Shown one piece after another: positions 32,201-43,900 of a stretch of DNA of 64,000 bases. Positions within the stretch are counted from its first letter, which is position 1, and every line of letters starts with the position of its first letter. The position numbers and the translations under genes are program-made. This stretch comes from Maylandia zebra (Eukaryota > Chordata > Actinopteri > Cichliformes > Cichlidae), in assembly GCF_041146795.1 (NCBI RefSeq), contig NC_135172.1:40551623-40615622 (forward strand). The letters run 5' to 3'. The notes below the pieces were generated by a model. The model did no database searches. It was not told the origin of the DNA and was given only the letters and a program-made list of their open reading frames with translations.

Positions 32201-35190
32201 TTGTTTTTGCTTATGAGAAGTCTTACCTTTAGCTTGTTCTGCATGTCCTTCATTTCAAATATGATGGTCTCATTTTTCACAATCTTCCCATCTAGCAAAC
32301 CCAAATTGCTCCTCAGGTCAGACTGCAAAGAGGGAAACATGATACAGTCACTTACTTTAGCCCTGTCTCTTTACAAAAAAAATAAATAAATTAAAAAAAA
32401 AAATTTGTTGGCATAAGTGATAACTTTGGCCGTAACCTTGGCTTTCTGGCTTCACAATGAGGGTAAACTCCTAAATGGATGCTATGGTTATACTCAGGTT
32501 ATCAAGTCTCTCTTTTCATAATTCAGATATTCTAATGACAGCATAACCAATATCGAAAGATAACAGACGTGCAACCCAAAATTTTAAAGCTGTGAGCAGC
32601 TAAAAAGGAATTCCACTCATTCATATTTTAAAGCAGTTCTCAAACTGTGAGACACCTGCCAGTATTAGGCTACGTTCACACTGCAGGCGAAAGCGCATCA
32701 AATCCGATTTTTTTGACCCTATGCGACCCATATCCGATAATGGTGTGACAGTGTGAACGGCACAAATACGATATTTTCAAATCCGATCTGGGTCACTTTC
32801 GTATGTGGTACTGAATCCGATACATATCCGATGTTTTAGAAAGCGACTGCTGTTTGAACGGTCATTAAATCTGTCTTTTACGTCACCGACACAAGACAGA
32901 CGCCAATTATTAGCACCAGAGAAGACATCGCGAACGCTTCCTGGCCATCCAGTGAAACTGTTGGGAAGACAACGTGAACATTTTATTTGTACTGTATAAT
33001 CTGCAGATTCTGACAGAAATCTGCAACTATCCTTTGAAGCACCACTCCTCTAAAACAGCAATAAGGATCATTATTAGGTTATTTACATTATTATGTAAAT
33101 AACAAAATAACTTAAAGCAAAAATTGGGAAACGTAAAGTCCGAAGTCTTTATATTAAGGGCCATCAGTCAAACAATATTGTTTGGTCTGGGTCTAAACAG
33201 AGCGCGTTGTGTGTGAAGTCTTCTTTTGCGCATGCGGGCCGCTTTGAGCGTTCACACTAGAGAGCGTTTGCTGTCGCATTTTATTTGTAGTGTGAACAAG
33301 CAGACAAAAAAATTAAAAAAATAAAAAAATAAATCGGATTTGATCAAAAAAAAATCGGAATTGAGCATCAAGACCTGCAGTGTGAACGTAGCCTTAGTTT
33401 CTGCATCTGCAGTTGTGCAAGGACTACTAAGGTTCATCAATTTTGTCTCTTAGGTAAACGTAAGGCTCTGTGCAAACACCTGTGTTTCTGTGAAATGCCA
33501 CACTATGATGTAGCAATTATGTATGGATCCTTCTGAGCCTCCAAACGGACATTCAAAACGTAGGAATGACTACTCGACCTCATCAGGTTGTAGAGTGCGG
33601 TTTGTAGGCCCTATACTATTTGAGGATCTGCGTGGGTGAATGCAAAGATCTGTTCTGAGTTGTCCACAAGGCACTGCTACAACTGAGTTAAAAGATGGAC
33701 GTAGCTTCCATGTCTGAAAAGTAAAGGCCATGTCTAACATCTCTTTTCCATTAGAACCTACTCGCCTCGACTCAACTTTACTCTACTTGATTTCAGTCGT
33801 TTTCCATTACAACTGAGTACCAAGCTGAAGCTTACTTCAGCTCAGTACACATTTTACTGGTCACTGGTCTAAATTGCTAGTTTGAGCTCTTAATGAATAA
33901 AATATGATGCTCATTTTGTGAATTATGGTCCTATTTGCTGTCAGAAAGGAGGATGAATCAGGCTAGGCATATGTTATTCAATAATCATCCGTGTTTCAGT
34001 TAATTAACTAGATCTGTGACATCTGGAAAACTACACAGCTTGAGGCTTTGCAGGACTCTTATAAATAGTGGGAGATGTCATGATAGCTACATCCATAGAC
34101 TGTATCCAGGTACTGGACAAAAGTCCAGTCTATTGCAGCTCCTAGACTGTGGAACAACCTCCCGATTGCCATTCGCTCTTCTGAGACTGTTCAGTCTTTT
34201 AAATCTCGTTTAAAGACCCATCTTTTTACTCTGGCTCTGACGTAAAATAGTTTGATTATCATTTGGTTGGTTTCTATGTTTGTCTCGTCTTGTATTGTTT
34301 GGTAATTTTGTCTTATTTTATTTATTTCCTAACTTGTGACGCACTTTGATCAAAACTGTTGTTTTTAAATGTGCTATATAAATAAATTTTGATTGATGGA
34401 TTGAAAAGTGGAACTGGAACAACTACTCATCCATGGCATCTACCACTTTTCTCAAGTACGTGAAACTCAGGCTAGCCATCCTGATGAAAATACAGAAACT
34501 AAGACATAATTATGTTTTAACAGGAAAAATAAACCCATCTTTGTTTAGATGTGGCTCTTTAAACTTCTCAGGTGAATACTGACAAACACACACCTCTTTC
34601 CGGCTCCTTTGTTCATCAGGGGTTGTGAAGGAACATCCTTTGTGGACCTGCTGGAGGCAGAAGCTGCAGATTGGCCGATCATGCTGGGTGCAGAAGAGCT
34701 CCATCAGCTTGTGGTGGTCGGGGCAGATGCGCTCCAACAGGTCCCCGACAGGCTCGCTCAAGCTGTGCAGACGGAAAATAGGATTTTCCCGGTGAGGGCG
34801 CAGGTGCTCCTCACAGTAAGACGCCATGCAGGTGAGGCAGGTCTTCGACGCCTCTGCTTCCATGCAGGTATCACAGCGGAGGATCTCCTTTTTCTTCACT
34901 TGGCTCTCCTCTACAGTCAGGTTGGGTTCGTTCTTGCTCGATCTCACTTTAAAGGTCTCCACGACGGCGGTGAGGACCGTGTTTTTCTTCAGCTCGGGTC
35001 TGGTGGCGAACAGGGTCCGACACTGAGGGCAGCTGTACGACTCCTTCCATGTGGCGAGCAGGCAGTCCTGGCAGAAGTTGTGTCCGCAGGGGATGGTCAC
35101 CGGACAGTCAAAGGTGCTCAGACAGATGCTGCAGGTCAGCTCATCCTCCAGACTCATGATAGAAAACTGAGACTCGTCCACTTCGGCCAT
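26287..35190 (-). CDS. trim25: TRIM25-like E3 ligase, copy C (full length)
   Basis: Ten minus-strand coding exons with consistent phase: 35190-34594, 32322-32227, 32113-31880, 29928-29760, 29670-29644, 29320-29252, 29154-29065, 27217-27080, 26962-26903 and 26819-26287, giving 670 residues. The RING (C20, C23, [13 protein letters not shown]), two B-boxes, coiled coil (about 200-365), low-complexity linker with SMENLLE, and C-terminal PRY/SPRY (about 500-670, with [21 protein letters not shown] and [11 protein letters not shown]) follow the TRIM25 order and length (human about 630). This is the gene copy nearest rasal3. The first 88 residues are identical to copy B, while the coiled coil is only about 60% identical. 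The start is supported by a splice acceptor about 28 bases upstream. Confidence 0.88.
27855..28217 (-). mobile_element. tRNA-derived SINE, minus strand
   Basis: Read on the minus strand it begins ggggcagcacggtgg with a tRNA-like A-box (agtggttagcac). The B-box is degraded. It passes through a gttctccccatggttg-type block and ends with ggatggat-type repeats (atccatccatc on the plus strand at 27861). A very common fish repeat layout. Confidence 0.6.
28365..28475. mobile_element. hAT-like terminal fragment
   Basis: The right end reads cactctgggaatcactgatg, which resembles the ccagtggttcccaa-type ends of fish hAT elements. One end only, so weak. Confidence 0.3.
29439..29598. mobile_element. Tc1-like MITE (about 160 bp)
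   Basis: Inverted ends: ctgttcagaaaaaaattaag plus ggaacactt at the left; aagtgttccc and aaatttttgagcag at the right. A TA precedes the left end; the right target site is altered. It lies in an intron of copy C, just before the 27-nt exon. Confidence 0.6.
30160..30725. repeat. Two adjacent diverged copies of a dispersed fish repeat
   Basis: The stretches 30160-30370 and 30530-30725 share the same ordered blocks: a tatatagcacc or tatatcgcacc start, caataatacagagaaa or aaagcagagaaaac, then actcccttttaacaggaa, then caggctca. I recognise the repeat as common in fish but cannot name the class. Confidence 0.5.
32668..33393. mobile_element. PIF/Harbinger-type MITE (726 bp)
   Basis: Perfect terminal inverted repeats (ggctacgttcacactgcagg at the left and its complement at the right) are flanked by the 3-bp duplication TTA at 32665-32667 and 33394-33396. 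That fits PIF/Harbinger elements. Repeated aaatccgat motifs lie just inside. No transposase. Confidence 0.75.
33730..33860. repeat. Short MITE-like fragment
   Basis: Contains ttttccattacaactgagta and ctcgactcaac, wording I associate with a common fish inverted-repeat element. No terminal repeats or target duplication could be paired. Confidence 0.3.
34090..34410 (+). mobile_element. L2-type LINE 3' end
   Basis: Plus-strand frames read [11 protein letters not shown] then [14 protein letters not shown] and a stop, the usual C-terminus of fish L2 reverse transcriptases. A 3' UTR follows, ending gtgctatataaataaattt and a gattgatggattga tail. Confidence 0.7.
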
Positions 35191-35247
35191 GATGGGACTG
35201 ACGTGAGTGAGCCTGTGAGGCAGAAACGAAACTGACTTGAGGAGGCG

Positions 35248-35259
35248 GAAAACGAAAGT
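35248..35259. promoter_or_regulatory. ISRE/IRF-like site upstream of copy C coding exon
   Basis: gaaaacgaaagt fits the GAAANNGAAA core bound by interferon regulatory factors. It lies 58 bases 5' of the copy C ATG on the gene's strand side, but probably within intron 1, so its role is uncertain. Confidence 0.35.
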
Positions 35260-35453
35260 AAATTTTTTCGCGTTATTTCCTTGAACCTAATATTCGATAC
35301 ATTCGGTAAATTTTGTTTTTAAAAGAATAAAAATCCGCTAATGTAACATATAAACCACCCTGCTATAATATATTTGAATATAAAGCGCGACACGTTTTTA
35401 CATAAATCACAAAATTAAAGTCGCTTAAATATATTCGGACTATCCGTCATTAC

Positions 35454-35530
35454 CTGGATTCGTTTGGGTGTGCAGCACTCAGTCCAAATGGATAAACAAC
35501 TTCGGACTTTACGCTGCCGTGTTGTACGCA
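35454..35530 (-). other. Probable 5' non-coding exon of TRIM25-like copy C
   Basis: A donor (AATCCAG followed by gtaatg) at 35454 on the minus strand lies about 240 bases upstream of the acceptor next to the copy C ATG. The upstream limit is not visible. Confidence 0.35.
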
Positions 35531-36479
35531 GTTCACAGCTCCTGCGGAAGTCACTCCTCCCACCCTGTACGTGTGACTCAAAAGCGCACTTGCGCACACG
35601 CAGTGGACCACAGGCAGAAACCAGTTACATACATAATCTCTCTACCTGAAACCAAACTAACACACACGAGGGAAGTGCGTGACAGGTCACACGCAAACAG
35701 GGATAATGACAAAAGAACGGAAGGAGGAAAGCTTCTCCCTGTTTTTGTGTGCAGTCATCATTGTTTAGACTTTTAGTAGCATTCGCTGTGTCAGCACCAT
35801 CAGTGATCCGGTTTATCCACAAAGTCATTTTGTGCAAAAATGAATTCAATATTTTACCTGAAGCTAAGTTGATCATATAAATTGAATAACTGCTACACAT
35901 TAAATAGAATTTCTGTGTTTTATTTATTAGCGCTGTTTAAAGAAATCGTTCTGATTTGACTCATATGACAAGGATGCCATCAGGGCTGGACTGAGACAAA
36001 AAATAAAAAAATAAAAATCGGCCGTGGCATTTTTGGTCCAGGCGGCCAAATAACTGGTATTGAAACAGGTTTAAATCAGGTTGGTACAGTTGTTGTTGGG
36101 TTAGTCATGCAGCATGTGACAATAATTAAAAGCTACACTTAGCTTTTCACCAAAGTAGCCATTCATTTTGCCTGAATCCTGTTAATCTCTCCCTCCATCT
36201 AATTTCTCACCACGTTCATTTCAGCTTCCTCAGTCGCTTCCTTATTTCTCCGCAGCTGATGCAGCAGTCCTTAATTTTACACATTTGCTGCATTTATTTT
36301 TGGTTTTTTATATTGTTTTCTCTCAGCCTACTACTCCACCTTTTGGCCACTTTCGTGCTTAACTTTTTCTACACGGCGCACACTAGCGGACAGCGAAGGG
36401 AGGGGAGAGACCCCTCACAACACTTGAGGGGCTTTTAAGAGGTTTGATTGGGCAATCTAGTGTCAGTAATGAAAACGAA

Positions 36480-38215
36480 TGAATGGGCCACTGTCAGCGT
36501 GTAAGGTGCGCAGAGGCACTTCAGGCCAGTCCCATCGGCCACAAAGTGCGTCGGACCACCGACGTGGCCAGTGGTATACCAGGTTACCATCCAGGTGGAG
36601 GGCAGCAACCCCTCCTCCCTCCCTGACGACCTCAACGCGTTCTACACCAGGTTTGAGACGGACAACATGGCCCAGCTTAAAGAGTTCAGATCCTCACTCA
36701 AACCTGGCAGCTCTGCACTCACCTTCAGGACTGAAGATGTGGTGAGAGCCCTCAGGAGGACCAGGGAGAAGAGCTCACCCGGCCCTGACAACATTAGCAG
36801 TCGAGTTCTGAGGCACTGTGCAGGGCAACTAGGAAGTGTGTTCTGGATTCTATTTCAACACTCAATTGACAGTCACACCGTCCCCCAGCTGTGGAAACAC
36901 TCCACAGTCATCCCCATCCCCAAAAGAAACAACCCAAAGTCTCTGAATGATCTCCGTCCTGTGGCCCTCACCTCCCTGATGATGAAGGCCATGGAGAAGA
37001 TCATAAAACAGCACATCGTAAGAGCAATTGACCCCCTGATGGACCCACTCCAGTTTGCTTACCGTGCATGCAGAGGTGTCAATGATGCCAAAATCTTCAT
37101 CTTGGACTCCATCCACAAACATCTGGAGCTCCCTGACTCCTCTGCCAGACTTCGGTTTGCAGATTTCTCATCAGCGTTCAACACTCTGCAGCCTCATATC
37201 CTGGCCACTAAACTTTCCACCTGATTTCACCTGGATGATCAGCTAATCCTGTGGATTTTGGACTTTTTGACCAACAGGACTCAGAAAGTTCAGGTCAACA
37301 AGTCTCTTTCTGGTCTCTGTTCCACCTGCACTGGCTCCCCCCAGGGCTGTGAGCTCTCCCCCCTGCTCTTCATCCTCTACACCGATGACTGCAGATCCAC
37401 ACAGCCCAACTGTCACCTGGTGAAATATGCTGACGACACAGTTCTCCTGTCACTGCTGTCAGGCCCCTCATGACACCACGGGCCCGCTCTGCAGGAGTTT
37501 GTACAGTGGTGTGACAGCTCTAAACTTGAATTGAACGTGAGCAAAACCAAAGAGATGGTGGTGACCTTCTCCAGTATGCACAGGGATCTGGCTGCTTCAG
37601 TCACCACCACCATCCATGGGAAGCCAGTGGAGGTAGTTGAGGAGTACAAATACCTGGGAAGCATCTTTGACAACCTCCTGAAATTCTCTGCCAACACAGA
37701 GGAGATTCTCAGGAGGTGCCACCAACAGCTATACCTTCTTAGGAAACTCAACTCCTTTGGAGTCAGCACACCCATCATGACTTTCTACTATGCCTTCCTG
37801 GAAAGCATCATGACCTTGTCCATCACCTGCTGTTTCCACTCCCTCAGCCTCCAGAACAGGAACAGACTGCAGCACACTGCATCAGTGTGTTCTAAAATCA
37901 TTGGCCTGCCTGTCAGAACTCTGGCACAGGTTTTCAGACAGGCAGCCAAAATCATCAACAACCCCACTCACATTCTTCACCCCACATTTCAATGGCTCCC
38001 CTCTGGACGACGCCTCCGCTGCATTTCCTGCAGGACTGAGAGGAGGAGAGCCACCTTTGTCCCCAAAACCACTCTGCTTTTTAACTCCAGCCGATAAGAA
38101 CATTTCCCGCACCCATAAACTACACTCTTCTTACACTGCTGACACTTTATTCACTTTTAATCACTTGCAGTTATTTAGTCACCTTCAGTCACTTTAATTT
38201 TAAAACTGTCGGGCA
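36480..38215 (+). pseudogene. Rex1-like LINE, 5'-truncated, disrupted
   Basis: Frames cover most of a CR1-group reverse transcriptase: the N-terminal KSSPGPDNISSRVL block, RPVALTS, FADFSSAFNT, SPQGCELSPLLF and the catalytic YADDT. These are followed by NVSKTKEMVV, YKYLG and the C-terminal LPSGRR block. A stop near 37222 and another break near 37473 split the frame. The endonuclease domain is absent. It lies between copy C and rasal3. Confidence 0.75.
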
Positions 38216-38315
38216 GCAGGGGCGCATCCAGATTTTTTTTCATAGGGGTGGCCATAGGGGTAGGGTGACCAACCATCCTATTTTTTGCACTTGTAGACAT
38301 TAGCCTTTTTACTCT

Positions 38316-39460
38316 TCAATGCGCCATATAGCGGCTGCAGCAGGTGTGCCACTCTGTGGAGAAAATGGTTGTAAAAATTTCCCATCCCCCAAAATTCCTG
38401 CAGTGCTTTAATAGATGTCGGAAGCAGAAAGTCTTGAACAGCCCAAATTTCTTTGGCAATGGAACCGCACTCTCAGCGGAAATACAGTGTCCCAGGAAGT
38501 CTAGAATTGGCAACCCAAACTGGCATTTAGACGGGTTAATGATTAGGCCACATGCAGCCAAGCGCTGAAAAACCTGACGCAGATGGGACGTGTGCTGTCT
38601 CTTCGAACTGCTGGCCGCCGGGATATCATCTAGATATACAAAAACGAAACACAGCCCGCGCAAGACCAAGACCATCAAACGTTTGGGTGGCATCTTTCAG
38701 GCTGAAAGGCAAGCGCAAAAACTCAAAAAGGCCAAACGGAGTAATTATGGCGGCTTTGGGGACATCCTCAGCACGCATGGGAACCTGGTGATACCCATGT
38801 ACTAAATCAATCTTACAAAAAAAATCAAGGTCCCGTGAAGATGGACGGAAAAATCCTGGATGTGGGGAATGGGATAGCGATTGTTTGCTGTGACGTTATT
38901 AAGACGGCGAAAATTCTCATAAGGCCGCCTCCCACCGTCAGATTTGGCCACCATTTGTAACGGGGAAGCCCAGGCACTGCACAATGCCCAGGCGCTCCAT
39001 AGTCGCAAGTGGTAATCCTTCGCAGCCAGCAGCAGGGAGTTGGCAAGGCCAGGTCGCACTGGAGCTGGCAGAGGAAGAGGTAGGTGAAGAGGAATCCTCC
39101 GTCATTTGTTCCTAGCAAGGACAGCATGCTCTCCATGAGCTCAAGAGCGGTACCATCACCCAGGCGCGAGAGAGAGGAGTTTCTCAGCCTGCTCTTCATC
39201 AGAGAGGGAGTAGCACCTCAGAAGCAGTGCCCTTGAGAGCGGTGTATTTCCCTTGGGCGGGGGCAATCCTGTAGGAGGGTCATCACACACTGGGTGGACA
39301 GTGGATCCAGCAACGCCATCACATGATGGCATTTTGTGTCATTGGAATGAAATGCCACGAAGAGCAAACTGAACTTCGACGTGCATGAACCATGAAGGGG
39401 GGTTGTGAAGCCAAAAATCCAAAAGTGGTAGAACTTATTTACCTCTTGTTCCTTAAACAT
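38316..39460 (-). pseudogene. Ty3/Gypsy fragment with Gag joined to RT
   Basis: Read on the minus strand, the right part resembles Gag (LGDGTALELMESMLSLLG, FLFTYLFLCQL). Without a gap it runs into reverse transcriptase pieces: ASPLQMVAKSDGGRRP, FRRLNNV, NRYPIPHIQDF, then FVYLDDI and CQFGLPILDFLGH. The nucleocapsid, protease and first part of RT are missing and several frameshifts exist. No LTR pair was found around it. Confidence 0.65.
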
Positions 39461-39469
39461 CTTGATAAT

Positions 39470-40690
39470 TTATCCCATGTTATTTCACAGTTGGCCGTAA
39501 CGCTTTATTTTAGATATTGCTGGTGTAACTTTACTCTAAATACTATCCCGGGTTTGTTTGTGGTAGCATTATATTACATGCACGCATATTCTTTTAAAGC
39601 AAATACTACTTAACCATCAGGTGATTTGACTCTTCTTCTGTTGACAGGTAAATTTCTGGTAAATTATGTTTGCTTATGTTGCTTTGGCTATACTTACCTT
39701 TGTCTGTCCCTTTGTTCTGGTCATATATCCAAAGCAGGTGTGTGGGAGGGGCCAACCCAGCACTTCCTGTTTATATAAGGTCATGAGGTCAGTGATTGAT
39801 TCACTGGGCACAACCAAATGAAGGGTTTTTTCCTTTTGATAGTATTGTTTATTTTCTTTAAAGTAACGTTTGAGTTGTACTATATGCAGTGTTTTACTTT
39901 TCAAATCATTTAGCTGTGTAAACGAGTCTGTCAATTGGATGAATAATTTTATTCCTGTTTATTTGTTTCGATTATCTTGTTTGGTCTAACCTATTTCTAA
40001 GGTAGAGAATAATGACATTGAGATGTGTGTAAAATTCTATATAAAACAAGTGAGATTTTGACAACCGGGGTTGTTTTAAAATGGTAGAATGGACATGCAA
40101 GGAAATATAGTACACTTAAAAGAAATTTGACCCGTCTGCTGATACTGTCCTTTCCTTGTCACTTGCTCTACACTACCACCCACTGCTAAATTCAATATGT
40201 ATACTGTAGTCTTTACCAGGCTACATTTTGTCATTCTATCTGACAGCAAAGTTGACTAATGCAGCTTTCTGGGGGCAGGAGGTTCTTGCACATTAAAATT
40301 TTTACAAACCTATTTTAAAGTGTTTTTCTTCATTTGTTTTTTTCTTTTTTAATTTTTATTTTCTGTTAGAATTGTATTACTTTTCTGTTTGATTGTTTGG
40401 CTTTGTGGTGGATTTTTCCCATACAGTTTTAATACACTGAGATGGTGACAGAGAAAACACTCTTCACTAACCAATGGGTAACATCATAGTGGCTCTCCTT
40501 TTTTTTTTATACAGTCTATGACTACAGGCAAGAAAAACTATAGATTTTGGGGTTACCTGTCCCTGCAAATCCATAATCATAATCAAGTTACAGTGATTAT
40601 TCTTGATTAAAATAGACACAAAATAGACCACTTACCATGACAAATGCAAAATAGACTCCTTAAATAGAAAAACATTAGGCAGCAGCTTTT
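39470..40690. other. Spacer 3' of rasal3
   Basis: AT-rich, no coding. A promoter-like cttcctgtttatataagg at about 39765 could belong to an old LTR, but I could not find its ends. Confidence 0.35.
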
Positions 40691-40696
40691 TTTATT
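40691..40696 (-). terminator. Possible rasal3 polyadenylation signal
   Basis: tttatt on the plus strand is AATAAA on the gene strand, about 215 bases past the stop codon. It is the first canonical signal I saw there. Confidence 0.4.
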
Positions 40697-40911
40697 TAAA
40701 AAAAGGGTTTACAAGCAGAGATACAGTGAAAGAGGAAATGCGAACAAATCCTTCAGCCTTCATATTCACCTTAACTGGAGTTCATTATGGGTATCTTTAT
40801 AAAATAAACTTATATCTAACCAGGAATTCATGATTGTGGCATCAGGCTGTGTGTGTGTGTGTATGTGTATAAAAACTATGAAGCCCAAAGCGTAACCCTT
40901 TTTCTCAGGGT

Positions 40912-43900
40912 TCAGGTGGTGTTGAGTGGTTTTTCAGGATGCTGTGTGTTGTTTTGGCTGCTCTTGTACGCCTCGCTGAGCTGTTGAAGGTCACTTAGCA
41001 GACCTGCAAACTGCTCCTCCTGTGTGAGCACATTAAAAACAGCTGTTAATATGCTGAAATCAACCACTGTCGCTAAACTTTAAATATCCAGTACCTTAAA
41101 GGGAACATATTTGGTTAAGAAATACAAATTAGCTTGTTTAAAGGGCATCAAATACACTTAAACCACTCTCAGATCATTTCTTATAAAACTTAATCAGCAT
41201 AGTTGCATTTAACTGCTTTTTAAATATTCAGTTTTTATGGGTCTACAGCATATGAAACTGTAATCTTTTAGCCTACTGATAACAATAGAGGCAGTGTTTG
41301 AAATATGCAGAGGATGTTTATCTATCAGCAGTGATCCGGGCTTTTTCCTGTATAAGGTTTTGGCCTCCCCCTAAAGTAAAGTCACCGGCATTCTGTTAAA
41401 TATTTTGAGGGTTTAATTTAATCAGGCATAAAATACACTGTTGTTTATGAAACAATCACAAATCTCAGAGAATTCAGTGACTGCTGATGATTAAGGTAAT
41501 ACAGGTAGCTTCTACTATTTGAGGCAGACTGTGTTTGCCTGCATAGTAAACATAACCTGCACCCTCTGTTATTAAATAGCAGATTCCATCACAGTTTTTA
41601 AGAGACTAATGAATATATTTCTGCCTTTTAGTTTGCTACGTTTTAATTTAAGGACCCCCCTAGGGCTGGACTGAGATGCTCTGAGCCAGTTCTGGCTGTC
41701 TTCACTCCTCCACTGAATGGGCTTGCAAAGAGAGGTGACCACCTCTACTGGTAGCATGACTCAAAGTGTCATTTATAAATATCATGCAGTTATATTGCTC
41801 ATAAATTAAATTAAATTTCATATAGAGCGTAAAAAAGTAGGTATTCCTAGGCTAAATTCCAAAGCCTGCGGTAGCTGCACATGTTAGAATAGTCTAACTA
41901 GGTCAGAACAGAACAGAAAATAAAACCATTAAATTTATAATTATATAAAAAAGTACTAAATGTTACTACTTAATAATTTAAGTGAACTGTTTTATGTTAG
42001 CGTTCTCTCTATGGACATAAATTCTTTTACCAGAAAGTTTTTGATTTCTGAAAATTTTAAAAAATCACTGGTTTGGTTCTATTTTTCTATCTCAATTTAA
42101 AATGCGAAAATCTTTTGCATCCCACTGGACCCTTAAACCTCATCTCTGATCAACTCATTAGGCTAAGAATAAGGACTTCCTTCATGATGACTGACAAAAT
42201 ACCGGATACTCTCTAGATCAGGGGTGTCAAACTCCAGGCCTCGAGGGCCCGTGTCCTGCAGGTTTTAGATCTCACCCAGGGTCAACACACCTGAATCAAA
42301 TGATTAGTTCATTAACAGGCTTCTGGAGAACTTCAAGACATGTTGAGGAGGTCATTTAGCCATTTAAATCAGCTGTCTTGGATCAAGGACACATCTAAAA
42401 CCTGCAGGACACCGGCCCTCGAGGCCTGGAGTTCGACACCTGTGCTCTAGATCAAATCAAGGCAGATAAATGAGGAATAACAAATGCAGGTGACCTGCAG
42501 TACCATCATAGCCCACCAGGGAGCACCAGCGCACACTGCTCTGTGGGGTTCAGGAGAATAAAATGTGGATCTTGAAGTGAACTATTTACAAGCACTGTTC
42601 TTTGACAGTGGACTTTCTTCATCTCACTTACCAGCACATTCACTCTCTCGGCTGCTGCAATGGCAACACTCAGCTTCCTCTCATCTTCCTCCCTTTCCTC
42701 TTCAATCACACCCAGCCTGCAAAACACACAGATAAGAAGACATGCTGTTAAGAGAGAAACACTGAGGTTGCAGATTGAACAGGATAAAGCACAAACAAAA
42801 TGCATGCTTTAAAAACAGAATATATGAGGTGTGATCAAAACATTCTGAGAACTGGTTGATAAAAAACTCAAATCTAAAAACTCTTTCCTGATTTCAATTT
42901 GGCTGTTTCTTCTGCGTGTGGTCACCTCAGATCTTGACCTTTCTAGAGACCAAATGTGTGTGCTCAACACTGATCGGTTCATTGTGGGATCAAATTTTAG
43001 GTAGCTATAGAATTTAGGTGCAGTACTTTAGGGAAGACAGGATGATGCCTTGGTGCCAGTGCTCTGGAGCAGCTGAAGCGGTGCATGAGCGTGATTTACA
43101 AGTGTGCAGCTTTTTGTGTAGTGTGAGAAAGAGGATTCAGAGGTCAGAAGATTTCGACACATGGAGGGAGATCCCACTGCACGAGTGCAAGCTGATCGAA
43201 CATGACTGTCACTTAGAGATCTAAAATAGTAGGTGCTCTCAACACTGTCCAGAGATGCACGACCTTCTGGTTTTAAGTATGAGATCCTCCAAATTTAAAC
43301 TGGATAAAGATTTTTTCAATTTCTTTAGTCACACCTTGTGTTTACTTTCAAATGGAACACACACACACACGTTAATGCACAGACTAACCTGAAGGTGGCG
43401 CTGGCAAGCTGCTCCTCACGCATAGCCAGCACATTCCTGAGCTCGTTGACCTCTTCCTGCAGTATTGCATTCTGGTCCTGACTTTGGATGATGAAGTCCT
43501 CCAGGCGCTTAGCCATGTCCAGCTCACGCTCCGTCACCTGCTCTATGCCCAGGCGAAGCTCTGACAGCTCCTGAGCATGCTGTCATTACACGTAGACATC
43601 ATATAAACTGTAGCATTGAAAGCAAACACTTTACACTGTCACTATAATATGTAGGAGGCTTGCCATACCTTATCCAGTAAGCTGAATTGCTCATTCTCAG
43701 TCTTGATCTCGCTCGGTTGCCGGGTGTGGCTGCCTGGTGGGTTGGGGTCCCCGGGTTTAATCCAGGGAACCGGTGCAGGTGCACGCTTGACAGAGACGCT
43801 CTGGGAAAACATGAGCAGAAACTCCCTGCGTTATTCCTCTCAGTGAAACTTGAAAAAATATGTGTGCACTTACAGAAGCGTGACTCAGAGGTGCTACTTA

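Noticed and set aside
39640..40120. Possible solo LTR with TATA-like motif
   Set aside because: No TG...CA borders or target duplication could be paired.
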